NCBI GenBank assembly: GCA_035048495.1
Contig: CM068549.1
Location: forward strand, 7,051,822 to 7,115,821
Length of the DNA stretch: 64,000 nucleotides
Source of the DNA: Euptelea pleiosperma
Taxonomy: Eukaryota; Streptophyta; Magnoliopsida; Ranunculales; Eupteleaceae
Reading direction: 5' to 3'
Positions 43,617 to 56,415 of this stretch are shown piece after piece. The notes under the pieces are model-generated. The model ran no database searches and was not told the DNA's origin. It saw nothing but the letters and a program-made list of their open reading frames with translations. The first letter of the stretch is position 1. Each line of letters opens with the position of its first letter. Both the position numbers and the translations under genes were made by a program.

Positions 43617-46401
43617 ATGGTGGATACAAGGCAAACAAACCTTAGGAGTGGAAGAGATAATAATCCCCCTGACGATTGATATTCGCTCAAAAGTGCATAT
43701 TTTCTACTGTTATCTTCTAAGCGTTATCACACTCTTCTACGTAAAACTGCTCTAATTATCCACTTTTCTACGTAAGAGTCTATTTCATTGCGCAGAACAC
43801 ACTTTTATGGACGAAATGGTATATTTGCATGCATTAAACGCATTTCTGGAAGTCTAGGTATAAAGACGTTATGATCAAGTCTCATTACGTGCTTTTTTCT
43901 TGCAGAAAACTCGATCGAGCTATTCTCGAGACTTGTGGGCCCACGATCAACTATAGAAGCCTAATATCAAAGCTTGAAGAGCCACAGGCTATGACTAGAA
44001 GATATGGGCCAAATATGGGCTGAATAAGATGACCAAAAAGCTGGCCCAAAGAACGAAAAGAACAGGAGAGCCAATGACCAAGAGACGGACCAAAGTGTTT
44101 AAAGCCACATGAGTCAACAAGGAATGATGGTCTAATGTACTGGAGAAGTGTGAGGATGGTCACAGTGAAGACTAGGGTTCCAAACCCTCTGCCGATACTT
44201 TTATCTCAATTTTCTGATATTTTCTCTCCTCCCCCTAATTTTCTCTCTCATCTCTCCTTATTCTCTCTCTCTTCATCTCCCGGTCCTCGGATTTACTGAC
44301 CTAACCCCATAACTCCTGCCCGTTGGCTCTGGCACATCTCCCTAAGCTATCGGACCGTTGGATCGTCCATCAGACCGTCGAATCTCTTTAAATTCGTTGG
44401 CCTGCCAATCTGGGTCCCAATCCAGTCACCATCCATCCAATCGTCAACATATTGTTTGTCACATCATCTTATGAGACGATGGACTTCATCAGTCCACGTG
44501 GGCCAACAGCCAACCCATCATCATTGACCCGTTGCCCGACCATTTAGTGGACCCCATGAATTTTAAAATAATTTAAATTAAATTTTAAAAATGACGGGGG
44601 GTCCACTAAATGGGGAAATTCCCCAAAGAAAAGTAAGGTTTTACTTAAAAAAATATATTTATATTTTTTTTATTTCAAAAAATCCCTAATTTACATTAAT
44701 GGAAACTAGGGAGCTTTAAAATGGGAGAAAAGAGGGTTCTTTGGAACCCTAATCCCTCTCCCATCTCCTCCTCTCTTCCCCCATCCTTCTCCCATCCTTC
44801 TTCTCCTCTTCTGCCCCTTCTTCTCCTCTTGGTTTTCACCTTCCTCTTCATCTTCTCTACGCCCCCACCAGAGTTGTAGGTCCGTCAAGCACGCCTGCGC
44901 ACCATCACCTGCACGTTCCTCCTCTCCTTTTGCCCCTTCTCCTCTTCTTCTTCGTCTTCCTCTTCTTCTCCTTCTTTCCATTATCTTCTTATTGCTGCTG
45001 CGTGCAGCAGCACCGCTCCTCCTCTTCTCTGGCCGGAGTTGTAGACTGCAACTTCGGCCGCCAACAACAGCCACCACCATGACTTGCAGGTCTGGTCCAC
45101 ACGGTACCCATCTCACCACGCTTCTCTTCCATCACTCCAGCACCCCTTTACCGCCGCTCTCCACCTTCTAGCACCATCTCCACCCTACTGGTTCATCACC
45201 TAAATAGTAGGTGTGCCGCCTCTTTACCCCAACGTTCACGGTTTAGACCGAGAGCACCACCACCTGCAAGTTTCATAGCCGGACTGCACCTATCCCAGAC
45301 GGCTTGGATCACGGTCTGCAACACCCACGTTCTCTTCACTTCTCTCTCCCAAAAACGAAGACAACAGCAAAAAAAAAAATAAAAAAAAAGAAAAGAAAAA
45401 GAAGAGAAAAGAGGAGAGAAGAGAAGGGAAGGAGACGTCCGCCACATCGCCACCAAGTCGTTCGTCATCACCACCACGAGGTCGATCCTCACCTGTTGGA
45501 CTTTTCTACAAAGCCACCATCCTTGCCTCATAGTTGCTGCCACCCCCATTTTCTTCAACGTGTTGGTGTTACACACCAAGCAATCCTGTTGGCGGTTCTC
45601 CATGAGGGTAAATCTTCATCAAGAAATTCACAGCCACCTCAGCCACGTACAAGTGCACTGGCAGTCCACGAATCCTTCGTGTTGCCGGCCATCCATCCAT
45701 CATGGTGAGAAACCCTCCTCTTTTGTCTCTCTAGTTCTCTCTCTCTAAGTCTTTCTCTCTCTAGGCCTTTGTACTTATTTTTCTCTCTCCTCCCTTAGTT
45801 TCTCTCTCTAGTTCTCTTTAGCGTTCTCTCTCATTCGTCTCTTTCTCTCTATAGAGTAGGCTTTAGTTCGTTGGAGTTTCTATTATTTTGTTTAAAGTTT
45901 TATTTCAAGGCATTGTAATACGTTTTTTTATTAATGGATAAATCTTAGTCATTTGCATATTTTATTTTCTTATTTTTGTTGGTAATGTTATTATTGGTTG
46001 TTTGCTACAACCCCCTCAAATGAATGTTTAATATCAATATTTAATCACAATTCTCACCCCACCATCATTTGCATCAATTTCTATGGAAAAATCTGTCATT
46101 TCATGTTCTTATTCGCGCTAATCCGACTAATCCCGAGTGCGGATCGACATCCGACACGAATCCCTATACAATATCTCTATATTTTGCAAGATTAAAATTA
46201 GGATCAAATTACAAATGTGTTGAGATTAGGGTTTCCGTAAACAACGACGAGGAAAAACCCTACTTTCAACGATCTCAGAGATACTATCACTAAGAAGAGA
46301 AGGGCTAAAGAGCGCGATAGCCAGCAACAAATTATCGCCAGTTGCGAGAGGAGAATGAGGAACTTAAACGACGAATGGTGGTTCAACATGCAGACGATCA
46401 T
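43617..46401 (+). pseudogene. Gag N-terminus of G, split by solo LTR b
   Basis: ATG 43617 starts MVDTRQTNLRSGRDNNPPDD (to 43676). After removing solo LTR b and one copy of its ACGAT duplication, the frame continues at 46274 with LRDTITKKRRAKERDSQQQI, a basic, probably helical segment, to 46401 where solo LTR A begins. The exact in-frame rejoining supports the order of events. Confidence 0.75.
43677..46268 (+). repeat. Solo LTR b (gypsy-type, 2,592 bp)
   Basis: It runs TGATATTCGCTC to CTACTTTCA and is flanked by perfect ACGAT duplications (43672-43676, 46269-46273). No internal region is present, so it arose by recombination between LTRs. Its interior is CT-rich with low-complexity open frames that are not genes. 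Related copies are LTR c and LTR d on the opposite strand. Confidence 0.9.
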
Positions 46402-46680
46402 TGTCACGCCCCGAATTCGGATACCCAGATACGACCCAAGAATTCGTAGATCGACCCATACCCGAACCCAGAGGTGATCATGAATGTCCCCTAGTGTTCC
46501 AATTAGGTCAATTAGACTACTAGGGTTCATTCAAAAACCCACTAAATAAAAAAAAGTCTAGATGTAGAAAATAAATAATTCAAATAATTCATAATTCAAA
46601 TAATTCAATCAATCAACTAAATGTATAGAGAAGGAGGTGAGAACATGCTCTCAATCAAAGGACTACATGCCCGTGAAAAT

Positions 46681-48263
46681 TATAAGGAATATTTTCATAT
46701 TCAATTTTGGCAAAGATTCCATTTGACATAAAAATATTTTATAACCGTTCTTACGAGCTCTAGTGTAGCGTGAAGATGTCGTGGTACGCATACTTCACCA
46801 ACTACGTGAAGACTAAAAGACAGAGACATCAAGAATCAAACGGTTGACGACATGAGTCATCTGAGTAACTGTCGATTTGTCAGTTAATGATCGTGTACGC
46901 TCGATTAGGAAAGTAGGTGACTTAGTGACCATAGGAGTTGATTAAACTGAACAAAATGTAATGGTCAGACTTAGTCCTTGGGCAAACCCGAGTCAAAGTC
47001 AATTATATTGACTAGTGGAAAAGTCCAATCGATTGGACATGTGTCCCCAATCGATTGGGCATTGTGTAATCGATTGGAGACTACGAGGCAGAAACATATT
47101 TGAGTACAATCGATTGGAGACTCTGTGAAATCGATTGGAGCCTTCGGGACAAAAATCTTTCTGAGTACAATTGATTGGAGACTCTGGGTAATCGATTGGA
47201 GCCTTCGGGACAGAAAGTTATTTATGTCAAATTGATTGGAGAACCCTGTGCAATCGATTGGTGCCTTCGGAATAGAAAACTTATTGAGCCCAATCGATTA
47301 GACACTTATCCCCAATCGATTGGACATGGCCCAATTGATTGGACCAAGTGTACAATCGATTGGACCTTGAACATAATCGGTTTTCTCATATCCGAAATTC
47401 ATTGTTCCATTATCCCACGTTCCACACGACTCAGGGTCTTTGAATTCTATAAATAGAACCCTTCTATGCCTTCTCTAAACACACACAGAGACACAGAATG
47501 ACTCAATCTTCAAGAGAGAGAAGCAAATGCTTTATATTTATTATAGTGTCCATTCGAAGAGCAAGAAACTTATTTTCATTCATATCTTGTGAGCTTTTTC
47601 TCTTTTCAATAAAAGCCAAGAGCTTGATCTTTACTCAGCCTAGGTTTTTCACTTCTATATCAACCTAATAAGCCTGAGAGTACTAGTGTGACTTAACACC
47701 TTTTGAGCAACTTGGGGTTCAAGGCGTACTGAATCCTTCACCTTCTGCAAAGGCGGGAGTGTTGAGAATTAAGACCAAAGGAGCCGGTCGAAGGTAGGTT
47801 TGGGGTGTACCAAACTAAATAAGCGGATAAGGCTTCTTGGCTGGAAGGGCGTGCATGGATTCGTGGCATTGATTCAGAGGACGTGAACGCATCGGCAGTG
47901 GGCCTTGGCTAAGGTTGGAAGTTGTATTTGCAACGGTGCTGCATAGGTAACCTTTGTTTCATTTAACTTTTCAGTTAGTGATACTTTCCGTCTGGACGTA
48001 GTCCCGTGGTTTTTCCTTGGCTAAGGTTTCCACGTAAAAATATCTTGTCTTGTGTGATTGTTTGTTTGTATTCCGCAATCTATCCTAATTCGATCAAACA
48101 ACAAAAAGACAATATACCATGGAAGTATATTTGATTTGAGTCGGTTGTGATAATCATTTTTCAAACAACCAAAGCATGAGATTTTATCCCCTTACCATTG
48201 ATTAGTAAAACTGTGTAGGTATTATTAATTTTAAATACCTAATCAACCCCCCCTTCTAGGTAT
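46681..48263 (+). repeat. Solo LTR D (Sirevirus-like, related to E LTRs)
   Basis: It starts TATAAGGAAT (E: TGTAAGGAAT) and ends AACCCCCCCTTCTAGGTAT (E right: GAGGTATCA). It shares the E landmarks in order: CATAAAA...TTTT block, GGTACGCAT, CTATAAATAG TATA region near 47448, and TAGTCCCGTGG. No clear target duplication was found. It lies inside LTR A. Confidence 0.75.
47024..47366. repeat. Array of AATCGATTGG palindromes in solo LTR D
   Basis: By eye there are nine exact copies of AATCGATTGG and four one-mismatch copies (for example AATTGATTGG) in about 345 bp. Several are carried on a longer repeated unit with GAGACTCTG and GGAGCCTTCGGGACA. It lies about 80 bp upstream of the LTR's TATA-like region (CTATAAATAG near 47448). 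The site core CAATCGATTG is a perfect 10-bp palindrome. Confidence 0.85.
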
Positions 48264-48635
48264 ATTGAGTTAAAGAAAACGGACCGGTGGAATTTCAAAA
48301 ATAAATAAGTAATGTTTAGAACAATCAAAATCAAGTCTTATAAAGTGTGGGATTAACTCCAAAATCCTCGCCGATCTCCTCGAATGCACCGAAATCTTTC
48401 GCCTCAAAATTATCTCATGTACCCGACTCCTCAAAATCTAAAAGTGGTATCGGTGTAGCACCGTGAGCTGAGGCCCAGTAATACAATAGTGTGCATGGTA
48501 TAATATCATACTATACAAGTTTTTTAATCAAGATATGCATCTTAATCGTATAATAAGGATGACATGAATATGAGGGTGAATGCAAGTGAGTACGGGACGC
48601 AAATGCAACTAGTACCCATAACCATATAGGGTCTT

Positions 48636-50704
48636 TGTCACGCCCCAAATCCGATATTTGGTCATATCGACCTTTCTCGTATCTTGAGGCGCGATCTGAT
48701 CATATAAACGTACAGTTAAACAAAATTGGTATCACGATGCAGCGGAAATACACCGGATAATTTTTTTCATTTTGTTTAAACAATCCATAAGACGAAACGT
48801 ACTTCATTGACACATTAATATTGTTAGAGGATCTCTCACCTCAAACAAAAAGTAATATGCCCATCCAAAAGAAAACATTGTATATATATCATACTCCCAA
48901 ATACATGTTACTAAATGGTCAAACGACCTACATAACTCATGTATCCTTCTACAAGATAGAAGAATTAAACAAAATATAACATCGTCTCTAGTACAAGTCT
49001 ATCAACAGAAATGCTGGAAGCATCAGACCAACTTCCCCTTATCCTTTCATGAAAACAAAATATTTTAAAACGATGAGCTAGGGCCCAGTAAGTACATTCA
49101 TCATGCGTAAAACTATTTAAATCAGCAACTTTTGTTTATTTTAAAACAAATATGATTTGTAAATGAATTTGACATGTAATTCGATAAAACTCAATTTTCC
49201 ATCAATTACTTACATATAACTTCAAATACAATGAAGACTTTTCATATAACAGTCAACCTTTCTCTTATCAGAATACCCGTGACCATTTTTATAAAGTCAA
49301 ACTATCAATTCTGATGTATTCCGTACCAATATTCCATCGGTCCTAGTGTATGATGTCAACACTTCTAGTCCACAAATAAATTCCCTAATGTGCACACTAA
49401 TTATTTCATTAGATATCCTTTCTCCAGATTCCCTAATTTTGTTTAGGTATAAATACCCGAGGGGTCTCATGAATGAGACAACGCCTCTTCTTTAGGGGAC
49501 TAGAACCCCAAGGGGTCTTAAGGAAATAAGACAACGCTTGATACTTTAGGGGACTAAAACCCCAAGGGGTCTCAAAGAAATGAGACAATGCCTGATTCCA
49601 ACTAATCTGATATTCCACATTCTCAATCATGTTCTTATTCATGTCCTTAATCATATTTATATGAATAAAATAATAATGTTTGTAGAAACATCTTTACATG
49701 CATAACATTCATATTTTTGTATTTTGAAACTAAAAATAAGAACATTTAAGCCCTATTAAGATCTTAGAAAGCGAATGCATAAAACGGATGAAAAACACAT
49801 ATATCTCATTTTAAATGAATTTGAGCATGACTTCATCCAACTAAATAGATTACACATGTCCTCATCTATGATAATTTCATGCTTTTAAGATTACAAGAAA
49901 TTATCAATGTATTTACACATTTTATGTGAAAAATACAAGAATTGGGATTTTTCCTTTCTAAAATTTAAAAGATAACAAGAATAACATTTTCAGACATTTT
50001 CCCCAAAAATAATAGAATTTTCTAGAATTTTTCTACAATATTCTGTGAATTTTCTACTATTTCAAAAAAAAAAAAATTATAAATAAATAAATAATAAATA
50101 ATCAAATAAATAAATAAATAATTAATTAAATAAATAATTAAATAAATAAAGGCATAAAATAAATAACTATGTACTTACTAGTGAATACGCTAGAATCCCA
50201 AATCCTTGAACCTTATACAATACGAATCTCGAGGTAGCGCGTATCTCGAGGCAGTAGGCCCCACAAAAAACTTTTCAAAGGACCTCCTGAATATTTTCAG
50301 GAATTCCTAAGAATTTTCTAGAATTTCTTCTAGTTGATGGATTTTTTTGCAAATATTCTTACCTCCGGGGTTAGAATGCAAATACCTAAATTGATGTAAT
50401 TTTCTCAAGGCATGGCTTTGTATTTATAGAGGTTGAAAACTCAGAACTTTTCATTCCTATCCGATATGGGACTATAATTTTGAAAATTGTCTTTTTTTTT
50501 TCAAATTTCATATTTTTGATATCAAACTATATCTTTAAAATGTTGTCCAGAACTAAACACAATAACTTTTGACTCGCACATTCGATTTGGACAAACTTGA
50601 TACCGATAGAAAACTATTGTTGAGACCTTTAAAATGGCATACATATAATGTTCAAAGTATTATAAAAAGACTACTATAATATTGCTAGAAATAGGGTCAT
50701 TGCA
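48636..50704 (-). repeat. Solo LTR C (gypsy-type, 2,069 bp) inside LTR A
   Basis: On the minus strand it runs TGCAATGACCC to TTGGGGCGTGACA. Flanks GTCTT (48631-48635) and GTCTC (50705-50709) match at 4 of 5. A TATA-like CTCTATAAATAC (minus, near 50425) gives the orientation. A TAAA/AAAT-rich simple run lies at 50071-50160. Confidence 0.8.
49443..49605. repeat. Tandem repeat in LTR C, about 60-bp unit, near three copies
   Basis: Units contain CCCCAAGGGGTCT and GAGACAAYGCCT-type blocks followed by TTTAGGGGACTA. The core AACCCCAAGGGGTC is partly palindromic. Confidence 0.75.
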
Positions 50705-51114
50705 GTCTCCATCTCCTTCCCGTACTAAGAGCAATCTCATCGACCCATCTGCAGGATATAATAACGTATTAGGCCTTTCACCCTAGGGTACAGAACCCTG
50801 ATTAATTGATAAGACCAATTTAAACGTATATAAATATACTTTAACCCCGTTTCTTTATGCACCTCTTATATGAAATGACGTGATGATCATGGTATGACAA
50901 CAAGATGGTACTAAGGTTACATGGCATAAATACACATATATTTAACATTTAAATAAGAATATAAAATAATAAAATAAACACATAATCATCAAGAATAATA
51001 TAAGAATGAACTAGGGTTAAACAACATGAATGACATGTAAACGATCACCCAAGATCACGATCAACATCGATGAATAATATAAGTGAAAATCGTAAGAGAA
51101 TCCAACACTCTATA

Positions 51115-51205
51115 GCCGAACCCTATGAGGGATCCATGACACAAGGTCAAACCCTAAAGAGGAATCCAAGACACTTGGCCGAACCCTATGAAGGATCCAA
51201 GACAC
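51115..51205. repeat. Short tandem repeat in LTR A
   Basis: About three units of roughly 31 bp built on GAACCCTATGAGGGATCCA and CCAAGACAC variants. Confidence 0.6.
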
Positions 51206-51344
51206 ATGAACGGGATCCCCATGTATATAAGTCTAAGTCAAATAATAAGGTTAAAACCTTAATAGTCAATAGTCATGACCGAACCACTAATGGTTCCCAA
51301 GGCCATTAATCTTCCAAAATCCAAGAAATAGGGCTTTGTAGAAA

Positions 51345-52260
51345 AAATGTGTTTCTTTTTAATAAATTATAACTAAATAAATATAAATTAAAAAAATACA
51401 AACTCAAAGGATTTTAAAACTAGATTCATAGAGGTATTTAGGAAAAATAAATAGAAAAATATTCAGATTCAAAGTATAGGTCGAAACCTTTAATGAAATA
51501 GGCCAGACAGAATCTAGAATTCTGGATTTTACAGAAAAGTTCCGCACATTTGAAAAATCATAACTTAATCAATATAAATAAAAAATATACAAACTCAACG
51601 GTTATAGAAACTAGATTTATAGATGTATTTAGGAAATATAAATAAAAAAAATATTTAGATTCAAAATATAGGTCGAAACCCTTAATGAAATAGGTCGAAC
51701 AGAATCTGAAATTCTGGGTTTTACAAAAAAGTCCGGCACGTTTGAAAAATCATAACTTAATCAATACAAATCAAAAAAATAAAACTCAAAGGTTTTAGAA
51801 ACTAGATTGATAGAGGTATCCATGAAAAATAATTAAAAAAATATTTAGGTTAAAAGTATAGATCGAAATCCCAAGTGAAGTAGACCATATAAAATCTAGA
51901 ATTCTAGGTTTTATAGAAAAGTCTAGCACATTTGAAAAATAATAACTTAATCAATACAAATCATAAAAATACAAACTCAAAGGTTCTAAAAACTAGATTG
52001 ATAGAGGTATCTATAAAAAATAATTAGAAAAATATTTAGATAAAAAATATAGATCGAAATCGCAGGTGAAGTGGACCATGCAAAATTTAAAATTCTGGGT
52101 TTTTTTTGTAAAGTCCAACAACTTAGAAAAATTATAACTAAATAAATATAAATCATAAAAATACAAACTCAACTGTTTTAGAAAATAGATTCATAGGGGG
52201 TTTTATAAAAAATAATTAAAAAAATGTTTATGTCCTAAAAGTACCACGAAAAGTATAAAG
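51345..52260. repeat. Tandem repeat in LTR A, about 191-bp unit, nearly five copies
   Basis: The landmark AAACTAGATT.ATAGAGGTAT recurs at about 51416, 51605, 51799, 51992 and 52183 (spacing 189-194 bp). Each is followed by TAGGTCGAAA/TAGATCGAAA and GAATCTAGAATTCTGG-like blocks. No coding capacity. It is part of the LTR and not an independent satellite. Confidence 0.85.
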
Positions 52261-53612
52261 AAATGGCTATGTGTTATGGGTACCAAATAAGTCATGGCCA
52301 AACCCATCATGGTGGCACCAAACAATAATCAATTCAAGAAAAATACACTAAATGATGTCAAAATTAATTTATAATAAAGATCTACCATTATATAATGAAT
52401 GAAAAAAATAACTTGAAGAAGAACAAGCATATGATGGATTAAACACACTTACCTTAAGATTTTTGGAACTTTATGGAAATTGAAAGTTTCTTCAAATTTA
52501 AAAATAGTCGGATCGTCCTCTCTTTGGAGCATATTCTTCTATTCAGAGTGTCCGTCAATTCTCTCTTCTTGCTTAAGTGCGATCGGTGCCCGGATGAAGG
52601 TTTAATGGAGATTTCTCTATTCTTTAATAGAGTTTGGGTTTGTAAAAGCTTCTAAAGCTTTAAGGTTTTCATAAATAGGTTTAGGGAAGGATTATGGTTT
52701 CTATTTTAGTGGAATTCATAACTATCAAAGGGATGACTTTTTCAATCCTCAAAAACTTATATTTTACATTATTAATGGGTTAGAAATGGGCCCAAGGCCC
52801 ATATACATCAATTAGGCTTCATTGAAGATTATTATTAAGCCCAAAAGGCCTCTAGATTGGCCATACGGGGCCCACCCAACAATCATAACATAAATAATCA
52901 TTCATTGATTTAATTAAACTATATTATATAATTTAAAAGTTCACACAATAAGGTATTGACATATGTCATATACACATAAATCACATAAAATAGTCTAAAT
53001 ACACAAAAATCACAAAAATGTTTAAGCCTCGAAAAAGTATCAAGATGACCTCGGAATGACCCGAAAAGAGATTCGCATATCCCACACTTCTATTAAATAA
53101 ATAAAATATAATTAAATATTATTTTTGAAAATATAAGAATTGTAGGAAAGTTCAAAAATTACAAAAATACTATTTTTGTCAAAATCTTCTGAGATCTCCC
53201 GCTAGGGTTTTCATGTCTTAGGAAAGGTTCCAAATTTCACAGGTAAGTTGGTAAGGATAAAATAAGAATATTTTTGGTGTCTCGGGCCTACAAAATAATT
53301 TTTTTATAAAAGTTCTGGACTGTTAGCTGGGGAAAGAAAAAGTCTCCTACAAGTTATGGTTCATTATTTTTAGTAAGAAATTTAGCCCTAAAGAGCGAGT
53401 TTCAAAAATAATAGATTTTCAAAGTTGTTAGAATGAAATCAAATTAAATACACATACTCAAGCATGAAATTAAACTATAAAAATGTTACACATATCAAGC
53501 ATGATATTAAACTATAAAAATAACAATAGAAGTTTGAAAAAGTTTCAGGTTTTTATTATTATGTGAATTTACCATAATACCCTAGAACAAAAGTTCAGGG
53601 TATTACAACCAT

Positions 53613-54760
53613 ATCTCCGAGAATGTCAAAGGCAACCACCACAATAAGTCGGAGTTACGATTGGAGAGGTCAAATTCAGAGGAATCTAACTTGAGGAATC
53701 CGATGAGTAGACGCATGGATTGATACATTCCCCCACTAGAGAAGCGTCACAGGCCCGAGTCTTCTTATCAGCAAAGCTCGGATCATATTCAACTAGAAAC
53801 TAGAAGGCGGATCGCCGATCTGGTAGCCGAGAGATTGGCAAAAAAAAAATATTGGCCGATAAGATGACGGCCATGGCATCAAGGGTCCCCCAAGATTCTC
53901 CCTTCACTGAAGAGATCCATAAGTATTGAGCTCCCAAATCTTTTTCTTATCCAAAATTCTCCATCTTCACAGGAACATCGGATCCTGTCAACCATGTTCT
54001 TCGCTTCCAGAAAGCGATGGCAATGTGGGAGTTCCACGATGAACTTCTATGCCGGATGTTCCCATCATCACTCAACTCTCAGTGATGACGCGCTCATCTG
54101 GTTTAATCAACTTGCTCATCAGACTATTGCCGACTTTACCGAGTTGAACACTCTTTTTATCACCTGGTATTCGTGCAACCGGCTGCACAAGAACGATGTC
54201 GACGTATTATTCAATATACGTTGCGGTCAGAATGAGACATTCTGATATTTCTCCAAAAGATTCCATACCTTGATAACCACAATGGAAGAATGCGATAACA
54301 AGCATGCAGTCACAATTTTTCGAAAAGCACTGCCTACTGGTTCTGGACTTTACATGTCCTTAACCAAAAATAGGCCAGTTGACATGGATGCGTTATTTCT
54401 CCGAGTTGAAAAGTACTCCAAACTCTAAGATGACACAGTGCAACATGGTCACGAGGCAACCATATCTGTCAATGAGGTGAAGAAGTCTGCTGAATCTAGC
54501 AGATCAACAACGGGAAAGCAAAAAGTTGTCCCCGACACAACACCAGCAAAAATTCTCGAGAAAGAGCCGGAGAAGCCAACAAGCCTAGATTGGTATCCTC
54601 GCCGCAAGAAGGGGATATTCACAGCGTTGAATAAAACACATAGTCATATCCTTGATCTGATTAAAAATGAAAGGTATCTCCAGTTCCCCCGACCTATGAA
54701 GCCCGACTTGAAAGGGGATAGGGATAAGATGAAGTTCTGTGCCTTCCATCAGGAGATATG
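53613..54760 (+). pseudogene. Gag of G, central and C-terminal part
   Basis: It resumes after LTR A with an acidic/basic stretch (ADLVAERLAKKK), then a Retrotrans_gag-type core (DDALIWFNQLAHQTIADFTE, NTLFITW). It ends with EKPTSLDWYPRRKKGIF, FCAFHQE and CWALRDKLEDLINQGYLQ, the usual pattern before the protease in Tat-like polyproteins. Stops near 54243, 54426 and 54760 and frameshifts kill it. Confidence 0.75.
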
Positions 54761-54982
54761 ACACTTAACTGACAAATGCTGGGCACTGCGAGACAAATTG
54801 GAGGATCTGATTAACCAGGGCTACTTGCAGTAGTATATCGCTCGCACAGATGGAGCGGTAGCTGAAGCCGTGATCCCCAAGAAAGACACCACCCGCGTTG
54901 ATCAGCAAGAACGCAGATTGATTATTGACGTCATCTATGGGGGAGGACGCCAAATTCTCGAGGGAAAACCAAGAAACAAGAA

Positions 54983-55357
54983 ATGATCAAAATCAGGAAG
55001 ATAGAGCACCTAAAGGAGGTCTTACATTTGTCTAAGGGTCCTTGGTTAACAGATTCCATAGATATGATGGAAAGTACAGATGCGGCCATTTTCTTCTTCG
55101 ACAGATATCTCATTGGGGTGGATCATCCGCATTCGGATGCTTTGGTATTCACCTTGATGGTAGGCAATTATGATGTTAAGCGATTATTGGTAGATCCCGG
55201 CAACTCATCCAGGATTTTGTTCATAGATCGAGGCTTTCAAGAAGATGGGCGTTCGCCTATCAGATCTCATCCAAAGCGACACACCATTGATCGGGTTCAA
55301 TGGACAGAAGGAATACTCACTCAGGAAGGTAATTCTGCCAATCAAGATGGGACTAGT
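54983..55357 (+). pseudogene. Protease of G, 5' part, interrupted by LTR c
   Basis: It shows HSDALVFTLMVGNYDVKRLL followed by VDPGNSS, the retropepsin active-site loop (usually VDxGSSA), so the Asp is kept but the context has changed. A frame change near 55230 leads to MGVRLSDLIQSDTPLIGFNG and LRKVILPIKMG, where LTR c begins. The remainder is at 62442-62600. Confidence 0.75.
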
Positions 55358-55499
55358 TGAAAATAAGGTTTTTCCATGTCGTCAATTCGAAAACCCTAAT
55401 TCAACAATATTTGTAGAATCCAATTCTAAGCCTGCAAAATATAAACTTGTATAATAGTTCGTGTCGGATGTTGATCCGCACTCGGTGTGAGTTAGTGCA

Positions 55500-56415
55500 T
55501 GCGGGTACCCTATTTTTTGAAAAACTAAGACAAGGCCACGTGTCACTTAATGAGGCACATTCCCCGAGCAGAGGTGCGTGGGCTTCCATAGGTCACGGAC
55601 CATCTCGGCCCAGAATCTGACAAATATATCTTCTCTCCGGGGCGTGTTCTGGCCGACCAAAGGATACACTTTGCCAGAGTGACTGCTGACACTGTCCGAC
55701 TAAAGCAGCCATTCATCCTTATCGGAACAGCTGTCGACACCGTCCGACTAAAGGATGAACCCTGTCCCAATGGCAGAATCCGCTTGTCCTTGCCCGAATG
55801 TCTTCCGACACCGTCCGACTAAAGGATAGGCCTAGTCGGAACAACAGGATCGGCCATTCGTCCTTATCTGAACACCTGCCGATGTCGTCCGATTAAAAAA
55901 TGCTCAACATCGGAACAATTACAAGGGCCAACCAGCCAATAGAAAAGGCTTGTCACCCAAAATTGGCAGGCATGAGACTTAGACGTTCACAACGTCAACT
56001 CGCAGAGCGCTCGGAGAAACGTTCCCCTCAGACCAAGAAACATAACAGAAAACCGTTATCAAGAAACTACGGTTGCAGGCTCCTCAACAATGACTCGCTC
56101 CTTGTTGGGGGCCCTATAAAAAGGAAAGAAGATCGAGTGAAATGGGGATCGAAAAAATACAAGGGAAAGAGAGAGACAGGTATCAAGAGTTCGTTCAAGA
56201 GTAGTCGCACTGACTTGAGTGTCGGAGTGTAATTTGCAGGTACCCGGCAATTGGAGTGGCGACGAACCAATCCAGGCAAGAAGGGACATCAGATTGCCCA
56301 ATCCTCTCAGGATCATTGGAAGTAAGGTCGACCTCAACGGGCAATTCATCCGCTATCCATCAATCCGAATCCTCGGGGATCGTGTGGGGAGGACCAACGG
56401 GATTTTTCCCCCACA
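55500..56415 (+). repeat. Solo LTR H (gypsy-type, 916 bp) inside LTR c
   Basis: It runs TGCGGGTACCC to TTCCCCCACA with perfect GTGCA duplications (55495-55499, 56416-56420). TATA box CTATAAAAAGG near 56110 gives plus orientation. Upstream, four copies of a roughly 60-bp unit with ACCGTCCGACTAAAGGAT lie at 55690-55905. Confidence 0.92.

Larger units (their letters stand above)
46402..53607 (-). repeat. Solo LTR A (gypsy-type), holding solo LTRs D and C
   Basis: On the minus strand it runs TGTAATACCCTGAAC to GGGGCGTGACA. Flanks ATCAT (46397-46401) and ACCAT (53608-53612) match at 4 of 5 bases. About 3.5 kb remain after removing D and C. Both ends and a central stretch align with solo LTR B. 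Long LTRs with these ends suggest a chromovirus (Tekay/Del-like) source; that is inference. Confidence 0.8.

Noticed and set aside
44706..45708. Arg/Lys/Glu- and Pro/His-rich open frames on both strands
   Set aside because: They lie inside solo LTR b in CT-rich low-complexity DNA and overlap on opposite strands. There are no family features or introns.
47024..47366. CRISPR-like array
   Set aside because: The spacing of AATCGATTGG is irregular, the repeats are only about 10 bp, and the setting is a plant LTR.
51345..52260. Centromeric satellite
   Set aside because: The array has fewer than five units and is confined to LTR A.
53850..53880. A sixth micro-insertion (A-run between ATTGGC copies)
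   Set aside because: The duplication is only 6 bp and imperfect outside it, so chance is likely.
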